Source of the DNA: Segatella copri DSM 18205
Lineage (GTDB): Bacteria; Bacteroidota; Bacteroidia; Bacteroidales; Bacteroidaceae
Assembly: GCF_025151535.1 (NCBI RefSeq)
Contig: NZ_CP102288.1
Span: forward strand, 749,501 to 813,500
Direction: 5' to 3'
DNA: 64,000 bases
Part shown: positions 36,266 through 46,299 of the stretch, in pieces
Numbering within the stretch: position 1 is the first letter of the stretch
How the letters are laid out: each line of letters opens with the position of its first letter
The notes under the pieces: generated by a model
Told to the model about the DNA's origin: nothing
The model's input: the letters and a program-made list of their open reading frames with translations, nothing else
The model's database searches: none
Program-made: the position numbers and the translations under genes

Positions 36266-36273
36266 TAAAGCTT

Positions 36274-36810
36274 ATGGATATAGGTGTAATATCGGTGCGT
36301 TATGCCCGTGCCCTCATCAAGGCTGCACTCGGCATGAAGCTCGAAGATCAGGTCTACCAGGAGATGCAGACGCTCTTTAAGAGCTACATCGACGTGCCTG
36401 AACTGAGATTTACGATAGACAACCCTATGCTTTCCAAAGACAAGAAAGAGGCACTTCTCACCACAGCCCTGGGCAAAGAGCCTACGGAACTGAGCAGGAA
36501 GTTTATCGCTCTCGTCTTGAAAGAGGATAGGGAGAGCACCCTGCAATTCATGGCTGCTTCGTATATCACTCTTTACAGGAAACAGAAGAACATCATCCGC
36601 GGTAAGCTGATCACCGCCACTGCCGTTGATGCCTCTACGGAGGACAAGATGCGCAAGATGGTGGAGCAGAGAACGAAAGGTACTGTGGAGTTCAAGACCG
36701 AGGTGAACCCTGAACTGATTGGCGGTTTCATCCTTGAGTATGATACTTACAGAATGGATGCGAGCGTAAAGACTAAGCTCAACAACATTCTGACACAGCT
36801 CAAAAAGTAA
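36274..36810 (+). CDS. atpH: F1 ATP synthase delta subunit
   Basis: 178 aa. N-terminal helical domain (VRYARALIKAALGMKLEDQV is the typical start) and C-terminal beta-containing region (GTVEFKTEVNPELIGGFILE). Links the b stalk to the top of F1. Followed by a 24-bp inverted repeat before atpA. Confidence 0.95.
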   Translation: MDIGVISVRYARALIKAALGMKLEDQVYQEMQTLFKSYIDVPELRFTIDNPMLSKDKKEALLTTALGKEPTELSRKFIALVLKEDRESTLQFMAASYITLYRKQKNIIRGKLITATAVDASTEDKMRKMVEQRTKGTVEFKTEVNPELIGGFILEYDTYRMDASVKTKLNNILTQLKK

Positions 36811-36833
36811 TTTTTTTGAGTAGTTAAGAATTT

Positions 36834-36947
36834 AAGAAGTTAAAGGAGTTAAGACAACACCTTTATCCTGATAAAACAGGAGGACTTCTTAATAATGAGA
36901 GAAACTGGATATAAGATAAGCTATTGTCTTAACTCCTTTAACTTCTT
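36834..36947. repeat. Perfect 24-bp inverted repeat with 66-nt loop
   Basis: 36834-36857 (AAGAAGTTAAAGGAGTTAAG then ACAA) is the exact inverse of 36924-36947; further AACTCCTT copies lie at 36949-36963. Between atpH and atpA. Confidence 0.85.
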
Positions 36948-36990
36948 TCAACTCCTTAACTCCTCATTTAACAATTAAAGTAAATAAACA

Positions 36991-38577
36991 ATGTCAGATA
37001 AAATTAAACCAAGTGAGGTGTCTGAGGTTCTTCAGCAGCAGCTCCAGGAGGTTAATGGCTCTCAGCAGTTTGACGAGGTGGGTACTGTGCTTACCGTCAG
37101 CGATGGCGTGGCTCGTATCTATGGTCTGCGTAATGCCGAGGCTAATGAGCTTCTTGAGTTTGAGAACGGAACCATGGCTATCGTCATGAACTTGGAGGAA
37201 GACAATGTAGGTTGTGTCCTCTTAGGTCCTACAGCTGGCATCAAGGAGGGACAGAGCGTGAAGCGTACACACCGTATTGCTTCTATCCGCGTAAACGACA
37301 ACTTCCTCGGACGTGTCGTAAACCCTCTGGGTCAGGCTATTGATGGTCTGGGTGACATCGACCTCACCGATTCTTTCGAGATGCCTTTGGATCGTAAGGC
37401 ACCTGGTGTAATCTATCGTCAGCCAGTAAAGGAACCTCTTCAGACTGGTTTGAAGGCGGTAGACTCTATGATTCCTATCGGTCGTGGACAGCGTGAGCTG
37501 ATCATCGGTGACCGTCAGACCGGTAAGACTGCCATCGCAGTGGATACCATCATCAACCAGAAGAGTTTCTATGAGGCTGGCAAGCCAGTATATTGTATCT
37601 ATGTAGCTATCGGTCAGAAAGCATCTACCGTTGCTGCATTGGTACAGAACCTCAAGGAGCATGGCGCCCTGCCATATACCATCATCGTAAGTGCTACCGC
37701 TGCCGATCCTGCAGCCATGCAGTATTACGCACCATTTGCCGGTGCAGCTATCGGTGAGTACTTCCGCGACCGTGGTTACTCAGCTCTCGTCGTATACGAT
37801 GACCTGAGTAAGCAGGCTGTGGCTTACCGTGAGGTATCTCTGATTCTCCGCCGTCCATCCGGACGTGAGGCTTACCCTGGTGATGTGTTCTATCTCCACT
37901 CTCGTCTGTTGGAGCGTGCCGCTCGTATCAACGACCAGCAGGAGGTAGCCGAGCAGATGAACGACCTTCCAGAGTGCATGAAGGGTCACGTTAAGGGTGG
38001 TGGTTCTTTGACAGCCCTCCCTATCATCGAAACACAGGCTGGTGACGTATCAGCATACATCCCAACCAACGTGATTTCTATCACCGATGGTCAGATCTTC
38101 CTTGAGACCGACCTCTTCAACCAGGGCTTCCGTCCAGCTATCAACGTAGGTATCTCCGTATCCCGTGTAGGTGGTTCTGCCCAGATCAAGAGTATGAAGA
38201 AGGTAGCTGGTACACTGAAGATTGATATGGCTCAGTATCGTGAGCTGGAGGCCTTCTCTAAGTTCTCTAGTGATATGGATGCCGTAACAGCGATGACTCT
38301 GGACCGTGGCCGTAAGAACGACCAGTTGCTGGTTCAGCCTCAGTACCGCCCAATGCCGGTAGGCGAGCAGGTAGCTATTCTCTACTGTGGTGTTCACGGA
38401 TTGATGCACGACGTGCCAATGGATAAGGTTCGCGACTGTCAGGATCTGTTCCTCGATGCAATGCGCAGCCAGCACGCTGATGTGATTGAGACTTTGGGCG
38501 ATGGTAAGTTCACCGACGATGCCATTAAGGCAGTCGAGGAGACCATGGCTAATGTTGCAGGACAATATAAAGCGTAA
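36991..38577 (+). CDS. atpA: F1 ATP synthase alpha subunit
   Basis: 528 aa. Regulatory nucleotide-binding subunit. Walker [16 protein letters not shown] near 173; [20 protein letters not shown] near 270; [18 protein letters not shown] near 375 with the arginine finger. N-terminal beta barrel (about 20-95) and C-terminal helical bundle (about 390-528) complete. Six nt before atpG. Confidence 0.98.
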   Translation: MSDKIKPSEVSEVLQQQLQEVNGSQQFDEVGTVLTVSDGVARIYGLRNAEANELLEFENGTMAIVMNLEEDNVGCVLLGPTAGIKEGQSVKRTHRIASIRVNDNFLGRVVNPLGQAIDGLGDIDLTDSFEMPLDRKAPGVIYRQPVKEPLQTGLKAVDSMIPIGRGQRELIIGDRQTGKTAIAVDTIINQKSFYEAGKPVYCIYVAIGQKASTVAALVQNLKEHGALPYTIIVSATAADPAAMQYYAPFAGAAIGEYFRDRGYSALVVYDDLSKQAVAYREVSLILRRPSGREAYPGDVFYLHSRLLERAARINDQQEVAEQMNDLPECMKGHVKGGGSLTALPIIETQAGDVSAYIPTNVISITDGQIFLETDLFNQGFRPAINVGISVSRVGGSAQIKSMKKVAGTLKIDMAQYRELEAFSKFSSDMDAVTAMTLDRGRKNDQLLVQPQYRPMPVGEQVAILYCGVHGLMHDVPMDKVRDCQDLFLDAMRSQHADVIETLGDGKFTDDAIKAVEETMANVAGQYKA

Positions 38578-38583
38578 TAGCCT

Positions 38584-39558
38584 ATGCCGTCATTAAAAGA
38601 GATTAAAACTCGCATAGCCAGCGTTAACAGTACCCGTAAGATTACGAGTGCAATGAAGATGGTGGCTTCCAGTAAATTGCATCATGCTCAGGTAGCTATC
38701 CAGAATATGCTGCCTTATGGAAATATGTTGGAACATATCCTCAAGAGTTTCCTGGTAAGTACTCCGAATGTCGACCATCCGTTGCAGTTGGAGCACAAGG
38801 AAACCAAGCGTGTAGCTCTTGTGGTATACAGTTCTAACAGCAGCTTGTGTGGTGGATTTAATTCCAACGTTATCAAGATGATGATGCATGCGGTGGACGA
38901 GTATAAGGCTCAAGGCATTGACGACATCACGGTATATCCTATCGGACGAAAAGTGGCAGAGAAGGCACAGAAACTGGGTTTGAAGATTGGCGGTAACTTT
39001 AATGATCTTGCCGATCATCCTCATGCCAGCGCCTGTGCAGATATCGCCCATTCACTTGCCAGGCAGTATGCTGCTGGTGAGCTCGATAAGGTGGAGATGA
39101 TTTATCATCACTTTAAGAGTGCCGGTTCACAGATTCTGACCCGCAAGACTTTCTTGCCTATTGACCTCAGCACTGAGGCGATAGGAGTGGACAACGATCG
39201 TGACCTTACCTCTAATGTGGTTACGGCAAAGGCTCAGGAATATCTGCGCCAAAAGCAGGCTGAAGCTGACGGACGCCAGAGTTCTGAGGCAAAACCTCTG
39301 AATGATGACTTCATTGTAGAGCCAGACTTGGAGACTGTTTTGGGAGTCTTGATTCCTAAGCAGCTTCGTCTGATGATTTATACAGCGTTGCTGGATAGCC
39401 AGGCGAGTGAGCATGCTGCCAGAATGGTGGCCATGCAGACCGCTACGGATAATGCCGATGAACTCTTGCGCGAACTCAACTTGCAGTACAACAAGAGTCG
39501 TCAACAGGCCATTACCAATGAATTGCTTGATATTGTGGGAGGTAGCGTAAACAACTAA
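38584..39558 (+). CDS. atpG: F1 ATP synthase gamma subunit
   Basis: 324 aa central rotor. N-terminal helix SLKEIKTRIASVNSTRKITS and AMKMVASSKLHHAQ, and C-terminal helix DNADELLRELNLQYNKSRQQ with AITNELLDIVGG form the coiled-coil shaft. An extra charged segment (YLRQKQAEADGRQSSEAKPL) makes it longer than the usual 285-295. Last gene of the operon, followed by a terminator. Confidence 0.96.
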   Translation: MPSLKEIKTRIASVNSTRKITSAMKMVASSKLHHAQVAIQNMLPYGNMLEHILKSFLVSTPNVDHPLQLEHKETKRVALVVYSSNSSLCGGFNSNVIKMMMHAVDEYKAQGIDDITVYPIGRKVAEKAQKLGLKIGGNFNDLADHPHASACADIAHSLARQYAAGELDKVEMIYHHFKSAGSQILTRKTFLPIDLSTEAIGVDNDRDLTSNVVTAKAQEYLRQKQAEADGRQSSEAKPLNDDFIVEPDLETVLGVLIPKQLRLMIYTALLDSQASEHAARMVAMQTATDNADELLRELNLQYNKSRQQAITNELLDIVGGSVNN

Positions 39559-39586
39559 GTTGCGCATCTCTTCAATCTATAAAATT

Positions 39587-39634
39587 AAATCGGGATGTTT
39601 GCAGTTCTGAACTTGCAGACATCCCGATTTTTTT
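39587..39634 (+). terminator. Terminator of the ATP synthase operon
   Basis: AAATCGGGATGT (39587-39598) / ACATCCCGATTT (39619-39630), inner TTGCA arms, then TTTT. Confidence 0.9.
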
Positions 39635-39785
39635 ATCTCCCTTAGTTACGAATGCTATCTCCCTTAGTTACGAATGCTATCTCCCTTAGTTACGGGTATT
39701 ATCTCCCTTAGTTATGAAAATATCTCCGAAGGTTATGAAATTATCTCCGAAGGTTATGAAAATATCTTTCGGAGATATTCTCCTG
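39634..39785 (+). repeat. 21/22-nt tandem array (two unit types)
   Basis: TATCTCC-type units start at 39634, 39656, 39678, 39700, 39721, 39742 and 39763: three 22-nt steps, then three 21-nt steps. The first four units are TATCTCCCTTAGTTACGAAT-like, the next two TATCTCCGAAGGTTATGAAA-like, the last TATCTTTCGGAGATAT. It ends TTCTCCTGTTATA directly at the recQ stop codon. Related to the array at 2432-2540. Confidence 0.88.
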
Positions 39786-41648
39786 TTATAGTCCTGTATA
39801 TTTCCTGATAGCCTTGATGAAGGTATCGCCATATTTATTGAGCTTGAATTCTCCGATACCACTGATCAGGCTCATGGCATTCTTGGTGGTAGGTTTCATT
39901 CTTGCAAGTTCATGAAGGCTCTTGTCGCTGAGTACGATATATGGAGGATAACCCTGTTCGTCGGCAAGGTTCTTGCGTATCTTTCTGAGGTGTTCAAAGA
40001 GCCCTTTGTCTTCCACGCCTTTCGAGTCTTCCTGGAAGAGGACACGTTCGGCATGTACCTCAGGAATGAGATTTCCCGGCTGGGCGATGGCGCCCTTCCT
40101 GTTGCGTACCGTTTTCTTTGGGCGGGTGGCTTTATCATCTTCTTCGATATAAGCCAGCGAAACATGATGTTCTCCCTTCAGTACCTTCCAGCCTAAATCG
40201 GTAACCTTCATGTAGTTGTGGTTGTTGTAGGCAATCTCGAAGAATCCCATCTGTAGCATCTGCAGCAGATAAGCATTCCAGTCCTTAGATGTTGTATCCC
40301 TGCCCACACCGAAGGTTTTCATCTCGTTGTATTTGTTTTTCACAACTGCAGAAGAATGCATGCCTCTCAGAATCTCGATGCAGGTACCTACTGCAATATG
40401 CTCACCCGAACGGACTACGGCACTCAGGGCTTTCTGGGCTCTGATGGTGCCGTCGAAGGTGCGTGGAGGATTCTTGCAAACATCACAGTTGCCGCAGTTG
40501 CAGGATGATGTCTCGCCAAAATAATTCAGCAGAATGCGTCGTCGGCATACTCTCGATTCGGCATATTCCTCCATGCGGCGCAGTTTCTCCATGTTCACAT
40601 CACGCTGTCCGCTTTCTTCACAGAAAGAACGGAGGGTGATGATGTCGGCCATCGAATAGAACAGCACGGTATCTGATGGTGCTCCATCTCTTCCGGCTCT
40701 ACCTATTTCCTGATAGAAACTCTCTATGCTTTTAGGCATATTATAGTGGATTACCCAGCGCACATTACTCTTGTCGATGCCCATTCCGAAAGCGATGGTT
40801 GCACATACCACCTGAATCTGGTCCATCTTGAACCGCTCCTGTACTGATGCTCTGGTCTGGGCAGTCATTCCGGCGTGATAGGCTGCGGCATTGATACCCA
40901 GATCGATAAGTTCCTGAGCTACCATTTCGGTGTTCTTGCGGGAGAGACAGTAGATGATGCCTGCTTCTTCCGGATGATTACTGATGAAGCGGGTGATGTA
41001 TTGGAGCTTTGCCTTTTTGGTGCTCTCCTGTCTTACGGTGAGGGAGAGGTTGGGGCGGTCGAAACTGCTTACGAACGTCTGCCCATTGAGATGAAGCTGG
41101 CGTATGATATCTTCGCGCGTTATCTTGTCGGCTGTGGCTGTGAGCGCCATCACCGGGACATTGCGGAAATTCTCGTGCAGCATACCGAGTTGCGAATACT
41201 CCGGACGGAAATCGTGTCCCCACTGACTGATGCAGTGGGCCTCGTCAACGGCAAAGAGCGAAATCTTGATGTTGCTGAATAAATAAGGTATCTCGCTGAT
41301 GAGTTTCTCGGGCGAAACATAAAGAAGTTTCAGTTCTCCCTTCTCGCATCGGCGGCGGATGATGAGTTCATCGGTCGTGTCGTTTCCGCTGTTCAGTGCC
41401 TCAGCCGGGATACCGTTTGCCTTGAGCGCCTCCACCTGGTCGTGCATCAGACTGATGAGCGGTGAAATGACCACAGCGGTACCTTCCATCGCTAATGCGG
41501 GAACCTGGTAGCACAGACTCTTTCCACCACCTGTCGGCATGAGAACCAGACAGTCGTGTCCCTGCATTACCTCTTTGATAATCGCTTCCTGGTTGGGGCG
41601 GAAGGAATCGTATCCAAAATAGCTTTTTAATATCTCGTTTATCTGCAT
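39786..41648 (-). CDS. recQ: ATP-dependent DNA helicase RecQ
   Basis: 620 aa 3'-5' helicase of recombination and fork repair. SF2 motifs: [17 protein letters not shown] (I) near 38, [20 protein letters not shown] (II) near 133, ALTATAD (III), and [11 protein letters not shown] (VI) near 320. The zinc site follows ([11 protein letters not shown], then CNCGNCDVC), then a winged helix and a C-terminal HRDC domain (about 545-620: [20 protein letters not shown]). Promoter at 41704. The gene ends against a tandem-repeat array. Confidence 0.97.
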   Translation of the reverse strand: MQINEILKSYFGYDSFRPNQEAIIKEVMQGHDCLVLMPTGGGKSLCYQVPALAMEGTAVVISPLISLMHDQVEALKANGIPAEALNSGNDTTDELIIRRRCEKGELKLLYVSPEKLISEIPYLFSNIKISLFAVDEAHCISQWGHDFRPEYSQLGMLHENFRNVPVMALTATADKITREDIIRQLHLNGQTFVSSFDRPNLSLTVRQESTKKAKLQYITRFISNHPEEAGIIYCLSRKNTEMVAQELIDLGINAAAYHAGMTAQTRASVQERFKMDQIQVVCATIAFGMGIDKSNVRWVIHYNMPKSIESFYQEIGRAGRDGAPSDTVLFYSMADIITLRSFCEESGQRDVNMEKLRRMEEYAESRVCRRRILLNYFGETSSCNCGNCDVCKNPPRTFDGTIRAQKALSAVVRSGEHIAVGTCIEILRGMHSSAVVKNKYNEMKTFGVGRDTTSKDWNAYLLQMLQMGFFEIAYNNHNYMKVTDLGWKVLKGEHHVSLAYIEEDDKATRPKKTVRNRKGAIAQPGNLIPEVHAERVLFQEDSKGVEDKGLFEHLRKIRKNLADEQGYPPYIVLSDKSLHELARMKPTTKNAMSLISGIGEFKLNKYGDTFIKAIRKYTGL

Positions 41649-41703
41649 GATTGCCGTTTTATGATTTCTGCCTTTACCGGCATGTTTTTGTTTTGATTTT
41701 CAT

Positions 41704-41836
41704 GCAAAGGTAATGAATAATCTGCATAAATAAAAGTTTTCTCCAAGAAAAAGTGCATATTTCAAGTAAAAAACTTTGCAAAGAGCGAAAAACAGGAGGA
41801 AAAGTTTGGTATGTGGAAAAAATGTATTACTTTTGC
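41704..41836. promoter_or_regulatory. Divergent promoters: recQ and M49 peptidase
   Basis: Minus-strand TACCTTTGC at 41704-41712 and plus-strand TACTTTTGC at 41828-41836; each lies 20-55 nt from its gene. Confidence 0.65.
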
Positions 41837-41855
41837 ATGGTAAATACAGATAAAA

Positions 41856-43862
41856 ATGGCAAAATGTAATGTAAACACTCAAGAGCGATTTGCCGATATC
41901 CAGATGCTCCGTTATGAGCTGAAGGGTTTCGAAAACCTGTCGCTCACACAGAAAATTTATATTTATTGCTTGTCGAAGGCAACCCTCTTGGGACGAGATA
42001 TCACCTTCGACCAGCAGGGCAAATACAACCTGCGCATCCGTAAAACCCTGGAGGCTGTATACCTTCATTACGAGGGTAATCGCGAAAGCGAAGATTTCAA
42101 GGCTTTCGAAGTTTATCTGAAGCGTGTCTGGTTTGCCAGCGGCATCCATCATCACTATGGATGTGAAAAGTTTGTGCCAGGATTTTCAGAGGAATCTTTC
42201 TATGAGATGGTTGGGGCTGTAGCCGATGAATATCTGCCTCTTTCCAAGGGACAGAGCAAGGAAGATCTGTTGGGCATTCTGGTGCCTGTCATCTTCAATC
42301 CGGAAGTTATGCCTAAGCGCGTGAATCAGACGGATGGCGAGGATCTGGTGCAGACTTCAGCCTGCAATTTCTATGAGAATGTTTCTCAGGCAGAAGTAGA
42401 ACGTTTCTATGCCAGGATGAAGGAAGAGGGCAACGAACAGGCACCTTCGTATGGACTGAACTCTAAACTGACCAAGCGTAATGGTGAACTGGTGGAGCTG
42501 AAATGGACTGAAGACGGCCTCTATGGAGCAGCTATCAAGGAGATTGTTTCCTGGTTGCTCCGTGCTCAGAAATATGCAGAAAATGAGGAACAGAAACATC
42601 TCATCGATCTCCTGGTGAAGTATTACCGAACAGGCGATCTGAAGGATTTCGACCGTTACAGCATTGCCTGGGTGCAGCAGCACGAGGGAATGATTGATTT
42701 TATCAACGGATTTATCGAAGTGTATGGCGATCCGCTCGGACTGAAAGGTACTTGGGAAGGCATCGTAGAATATAAGGATCTTGAAGCAACGAAGCGCACC
42801 CAGACCATCAGTCAGAATGCCCAGTGGTTTGAGGACCATTCACCTGTAGACCCACGTTTCCGCAAGCCGGAGGTGAAGGGTGTTACAGCCAATGTCATCT
42901 GTGCTGCGATGTTGGGTGGCGAGGAATATCCTGCTTCTGCCATCGGCATCAATCTTCCGAATGCCAACTGGATCCGTCAGGAATATGGTTCTAAGAGTGT
43001 GACCATCGGTAACTTGACCGAGGCATATAACAAGGCAGCTCAAGGCAATGGTTTCCGCGATGAATTCGTTATCGACGAGGATACCATCAGTCTGATGAAT
43101 CAGTACGAGGATATTACAGATGATCTGCATACCGACCTGCATGAGTGTCTGGGACATGGTAGCGGACAGCTCTTGCCTGGTACCGACCCTGATGCACTGA
43201 AGGCGTATGGCAGTACGATAGAAGAGGCGAGAGCCGATCTTTTCGGACTCTATTATGTAGCCGACCATAAATTGGTAGAACTGGGTCTGACTCCGAATGA
43301 TGAAGCATACAAGGCTCAGTATTACGGTTATCTGATGAACGGTCTGCTCACCCAGACCATCCGCATCAAGGAAGGCGACAAGATAGAGGAAGCCCACATG
43401 CGCAACCGTGCGCTGATAGCCTGGTGGGTGATGGAGCATGCCGAGGGGGCTGTGGAACTGGTGAAGATGGATATGAACTATGCTTCTGCCGAGGATGCTT
43501 TGAAGGACAGTGAGGGCAATATCATTACGACGAAGACTTATGTGAAGATTAATGATTATGCCAAGCTCCGCCATCTCTTCGGCGAGTTGCTTGCTGAAAT
43601 TCAGCGCATCAAGAGCGAGGGCGATTTCGAGGCTGCCCGCCTGTTGGTAGAGAAGTATGCCGTGAATATTGATCCGGAATTGCATCGCGAGATACTGGCA
43701 AGATACAAGAAACTGAATCTCGCTCCATACAAGGGATTCATCAATCCGAAGATGACGCTGGAGATGGATGAAGAAGGCGAAATTACAGACGTGGTATTGG
43801 ATTACGAGGAGAGCTATGTCGACCAGATGTTGCGCTACTCTGATGAATACGGAACGCTTTAG
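41856..43862 (+). CDS. M49 family (dipeptidyl-peptidase III-like) zinc peptidase
   Basis: 668 aa, no signal peptide. The zinc motif H-E-C-L-G-H (HTDLHECLGHGSGQLL) begins at about residue 429, and the second motif EEARADLFGLYYV begins at about residue 456; these are the DPP III HExxxGH and EExRA(E/D) pair. Members cut dipeptides from the N-termini of oligopeptides. Some Bacteroidetes copies carry misleading database names. Cytoplasmic peptide recycling is inferred. NUDIX gene follows after a 109-nt repeat-bearing gap. Confidence 0.92.
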   Translation: MAKCNVNTQERFADIQMLRYELKGFENLSLTQKIYIYCLSKATLLGRDITFDQQGKYNLRIRKTLEAVYLHYEGNRESEDFKAFEVYLKRVWFASGIHHHYGCEKFVPGFSEESFYEMVGAVADEYLPLSKGQSKEDLLGILVPVIFNPEVMPKRVNQTDGEDLVQTSACNFYENVSQAEVERFYARMKEEGNEQAPSYGLNSKLTKRNGELVELKWTEDGLYGAAIKEIVSWLLRAQKYAENEEQKHLIDLLVKYYRTGDLKDFDRYSIAWVQQHEGMIDFINGFIEVYGDPLGLKGTWEGIVEYKDLEATKRTQTISQNAQWFEDHSPVDPRFRKPEVKGVTANVICAAMLGGEEYPASAIGINLPNANWIRQEYGSKSVTIGNLTEAYNKAAQGNGFRDEFVIDEDTISLMNQYEDITDDLHTDLHECLGHGSGQLLPGTDPDALKAYGSTIEEARADLFGLYYVADHKLVELGLTPNDEAYKAQYYGYLMNGLLTQTIRIKEGDKIEEAHMRNRALIAWWVMEHAEGAVELVKMDMNYASAEDALKDSEGNIITTKTYVKINDYAKLRHLFGELLAEIQRIKSEGDFEAARLLVEKYAVNIDPELHREILARYKKLNLAPYKGFINPKMTLEMDEEGEITDVVLDYEESYVDQMLRYSDEYGTL

Positions 43863-43864
43863 AA

Positions 43865-43965
43865 AGTTAATAGTTAAGAGTTGATAGTTTATAGGGCAAT
43901 CTTGCCATACGGCAACCATGCTATACGGCGAAGCCGCTATAAACTGTTAACTATAAACTTTTAAA
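43865..43965. repeat. Inverted-repeat spacer with nested short hairpins
   Basis: AAAGTTAATAGTT and TAGTTTATAG on the left face CTATAAACTG and TAACTATAAACTTTT on the right. Between them are GGCAATCTTGCC, GCCATACGGC and GGCGAAGCC palindromes. Arms are imperfect. Confidence 0.6.
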
Positions 43966-43971
43966 AAAACG

Positions 43972-44472
43972 ATGATAGATAATAAGAACGAGGAATTTCC
44001 GATAGTAGATGAAATGGGCAACATCCTGGGCGCTGTTACCCGCGGTCATGCCCATGACGGAAGCAAGATATTGCATCCGGTAGTTCATCTGCATGTATTC
44101 AACAGCCGGGGGGATCTGTATCTGCAGCATCGTCCAGCCTGGAAGGATATCCAGCCGGATAAATGGGATACAGCCTGCGGCGGTCATGTTGATTTAGGCG
44201 AAAGTGTGAGTCAGGCTTTGCATCGCGAGGTAAGGGAAGAATTGGGTATCACCGATTTTGAACCGGAATCTTTGGGACATTATGTCTTTGAGAGTCAGCG
44301 GGAAAAGGAACTGGTTTACGTACATCGCTGTGTATATGATGGCGAGGTGAAACCGAGCCAGGAAGAATTGGCCGGTGGCAGATTCTGGACAAAGGATGAA
44401 ATCAGCGAAAACATCGGCAAGGGTGTTTTCACTCCGAATTTCGAAAACGAATACCAGAAGTATTTCATGTAA
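43972..44472 (+). CDS. NUDIX hydrolase
   Basis: 166 aa. The Nudix box runs from GGHVDLGESVSQALHREV into REELGI near residue 66. Flanking AVTRGHAHDGSKILHPVVHL and VYLQHR-like (LYLQHRPAWKDIQPDKWDT) segments resemble the IPP-isomerase-like/YfcD subgroup. Substrate unknown; hydrolyses a nucleoside-diphosphate-linked compound. Ends with a terminator. Confidence 0.9.
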   Translation: MIDNKNEEFPIVDEMGNILGAVTRGHAHDGSKILHPVVHLHVFNSRGDLYLQHRPAWKDIQPDKWDTACGGHVDLGESVSQALHREVREELGITDFEPESLGHYVFESQREKELVYVHRCVYDGEVKPSQEELAGGRFWTKDEISENIGKGVFTPNFENEYQKYFM

Positions 44473-44494
44473 CGCTGAAATTAGCCATAAAAAA

Positions 44495-44536
44495 ACGTCC
44501 CGACGTAGCATTTGCTGCATCGGGACGTATTTTTTT
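44495..44536 (+). terminator. Terminator after the NUDIX gene
   Basis: ACGTCCCGA (44495-44503) / TCGGGACGT (44520-44528), then ATTTTTTT. The loop contains TAGCATTTGCTGCA. Confidence 0.85.
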
Positions 44537-44539
44537 GTA

Positions 44540-44573
44540 TGTCGGGACGCAGCAAATGCTATGTCGGGACGTA
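44540..44573 (-). repeat. Inverted duplicate of the NUDIX terminator
   Basis: GTCGGGACGCAGCAAATGCT followed by ATGTCGGGACGTA is the reverse of the preceding CGTCCCGACGTAGCATTTGC, giving a doublet between the convergent NUDIX and alkylation-repair genes. Confidence 0.75.
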
Positions 44574-44619
44574 TTTTCAGCAGGGTCGTGGCCTGTTTCT
44601 GACTGCGTCAGCAGAGCCA

Positions 44620-45234
44620 TTATATCTCGTAGATACCCTTGAGTGCGCCTCTTGCAATTTTCTCGAAATCTTCACCGAAGTCGCAGAAACGGAGAACCGC
44701 ATTAGAGGCAGCATGTTTTATTCCCATGTTGTCACCCTGCAATGCAGTGGCAGCCTGATCCAGGAATTCGTTGATGCCACGCTCGTTAGGCTCTTTCCCA
44801 TTGGCAAAAAGACGGGCAAGGAGCTGGAAACCGGCAATCTCATAGAGTGGCTTATCACTTGCTATCCACTGATAGGCGATGACAGGTGCATAATCTACGT
44901 GTTGCAATAGGTTGAAGGCAAGCATCTCTGCCATCTCCTGACTCTGTACCTGTTCCATCCATATATCTGTGATTTCCGGAAGCATCTTATCGGCAGGCAT
45001 GATGAGTGTAGCCAGAATCTTGCATTCCCGGATATCTTCCTTCCACAGTTCGATGGCGAGGTCATAGTCTTTACCATATTCTTCAGCCATCTTTTTCAGT
45101 TCATAGAATGGTACGCCCCAATTCAGTTTATATCCCAGTCCCTTATCGCGCATAGATTGCGATCCCGGACCGTTCATCAGCAAGCGGAAGCTTCGCTTGA
45201 TAGTCATCAGTTTCTGATGTGTTTCTTCGTTCAT
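44620..45234 (-). CDS. HEAT-like DNA alkylation repair family protein
   Basis: 204 aa, all-helical. Repeated helical pairs (YELKKMAEEYGKDYDLAIEL, KILATLIMPADKMLPEITDI, EIAGFQLLARLFANGKEP) match the AlkC/AlkD-like fold (DNA alkylation repair family). It is shorter than well-studied AlkD, so glycosylase activity is not assured. Reads 27 nt upstream of nothing but follows ispE on the same strand. Confidence 0.75.
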   Translation of the reverse strand: MNEETHQKLMTIKRSFRLLMNGPGSQSMRDKGLGYKLNWGVPFYELKKMAEEYGKDYDLAIELWKEDIRECKILATLIMPADKMLPEITDIWMEQVQSQEMAEMLAFNLLQHVDYAPVIAYQWIASDKPLYEIAGFQLLARLFANGKEPNERGINEFLDQAATALQGDNMGIKHAASNAVLRFCDFGEDFEKIARGALKGIYEI

Positions 45235-45261
45235 TATATTTAGAGTAAACTATTAATTAAA

Positions 45262-46122
45262 TTAAAGTTTCATTATTTTACAGAACATTCCTTCGAACTG
45301 TTCCTCTATATTTGCAGGTTTATGCTTGAAGATACCGAAGATGGCACTACCGCTACCACTCATCGCTGCATATACGGCACCCAGGTTGTACAGCTTCTGT
45401 TTGATTTCTGCCAGTTCCGGGTGCATCTTGAAGATAGGTGCCTCAAAATCGTTGACAAGTTCCTCTTTCCAAGTCTCGATAGGCTGGCGTACAATGTCGC
45501 GGCAACATTTGGCTGGAGCCTGTGGGGTGATGGCTGCATAAGCCTCTTTGGTGCTGACGGCAATATCATCGCGCTTCACCACAACCAGATGATAGCCCCT
45601 CAGATTATCGCCAGGACCACTTACCGGCATCAGTTCTTCGCCGATACCTTCTGCATAGCAAGCAGTATCGCCATCCTCAGGATTGGCAGAAATGAAGTAG
45701 GCACAGTCTGCGCCCAGTTTGGCAGCATATCTTTCCATCTCAGGATTACCGATATTGAGGCGGAAACGCTCGTCAAGCAAACGGATCATGAAGGCTGCAT
45801 CGGCAGAACCGCCACCCAAACCAGCCTGCGAAGGAATACGCTTCACCAGGTGAGCATGGATGCGTGGAATCCTGAAGTCGGCAGCCAGGAGATTATAAGC
45901 TTTTACAACGAGATTGTTCTGTTCGTCGCAATCCACGGCGTTACCTGTAATCTTCAGATCACAAGGAACATCGCTAGGGAATTCATCGCCCATGAGCTTG
46001 ATTTCAAGTGCATCGGTCAGCGGAATAGGGTAGAACACCGTTTCAAGATTGTGGTATCCATCTTTCCGCTTGCTAACTATATTTAAACCAAGATTAATCT
46101 TGGCGCAAGGAAATGTAATCAT
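45262..46122 (-). CDS. ispE: 4-diphosphocytidyl-2-C-methyl-D-erythritol kinase
   Basis: 286 aa GHMP kinase of the non-mevalonate isoprenoid pathway. Starts FPCAKINLGLNIVSKRKDGY; ATP loop PSQAGLGGGSADAAF near 92; C-terminal MSGSGSAIFGIF near 258. All expected motifs are present. Its own promoter lies at 46165, and the alkylation-repair gene follows after 27 nt. Confidence 0.96.
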   Translation of the reverse strand: MITFPCAKINLGLNIVSKRKDGYHNLETVFYPIPLTDALEIKLMGDEFPSDVPCDLKITGNAVDCDEQNNLVVKAYNLLAADFRIPRIHAHLVKRIPSQAGLGGGSADAAFMIRLLDERFRLNIGNPEMERYAAKLGADCAYFISANPEDGDTACYAEGIGEELMPVSGPGDNLRGYHLVVVKRDDIAVSTKEAYAAITPQAPAKCCRDIVRQPIETWKEELVNDFEAPIFKMHPELAEIKQKLYNLGAVYAAMSGSGSAIFGIFKHKPANIEEQFEGMFCKIMKL

Positions 46123-46164
46123 AACTTTTCAGTTTAATGGGTTCGTTACTATTTCTTTTTCTTT

Positions 46165-46277
46165 GCAAAGATACGGAAAAATATCTAACATGGTGCATCT
46201 TTTACAGGATTATTTTTATCAGTAGCATTAAAAATATTAAAATAAGCCCTGTTTTGCAATATCTTTTGTATCTTTGC
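46165..46277. promoter_or_regulatory. Divergent promoters: ispE and DUF2027-Smr
   Basis: Minus-strand TATCTTTGC at 46165-46173; plus-strand TATCTTTGC at 46269-46277. Confidence 0.65.
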
Positions 46278-46299
46278 AATTACAAATTATTAATAGATT

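Noticed and set aside
39634..39785. CRISPR array
   Set aside because: Units are contiguous with no unique spacers of constant length, and no cas gene is near.
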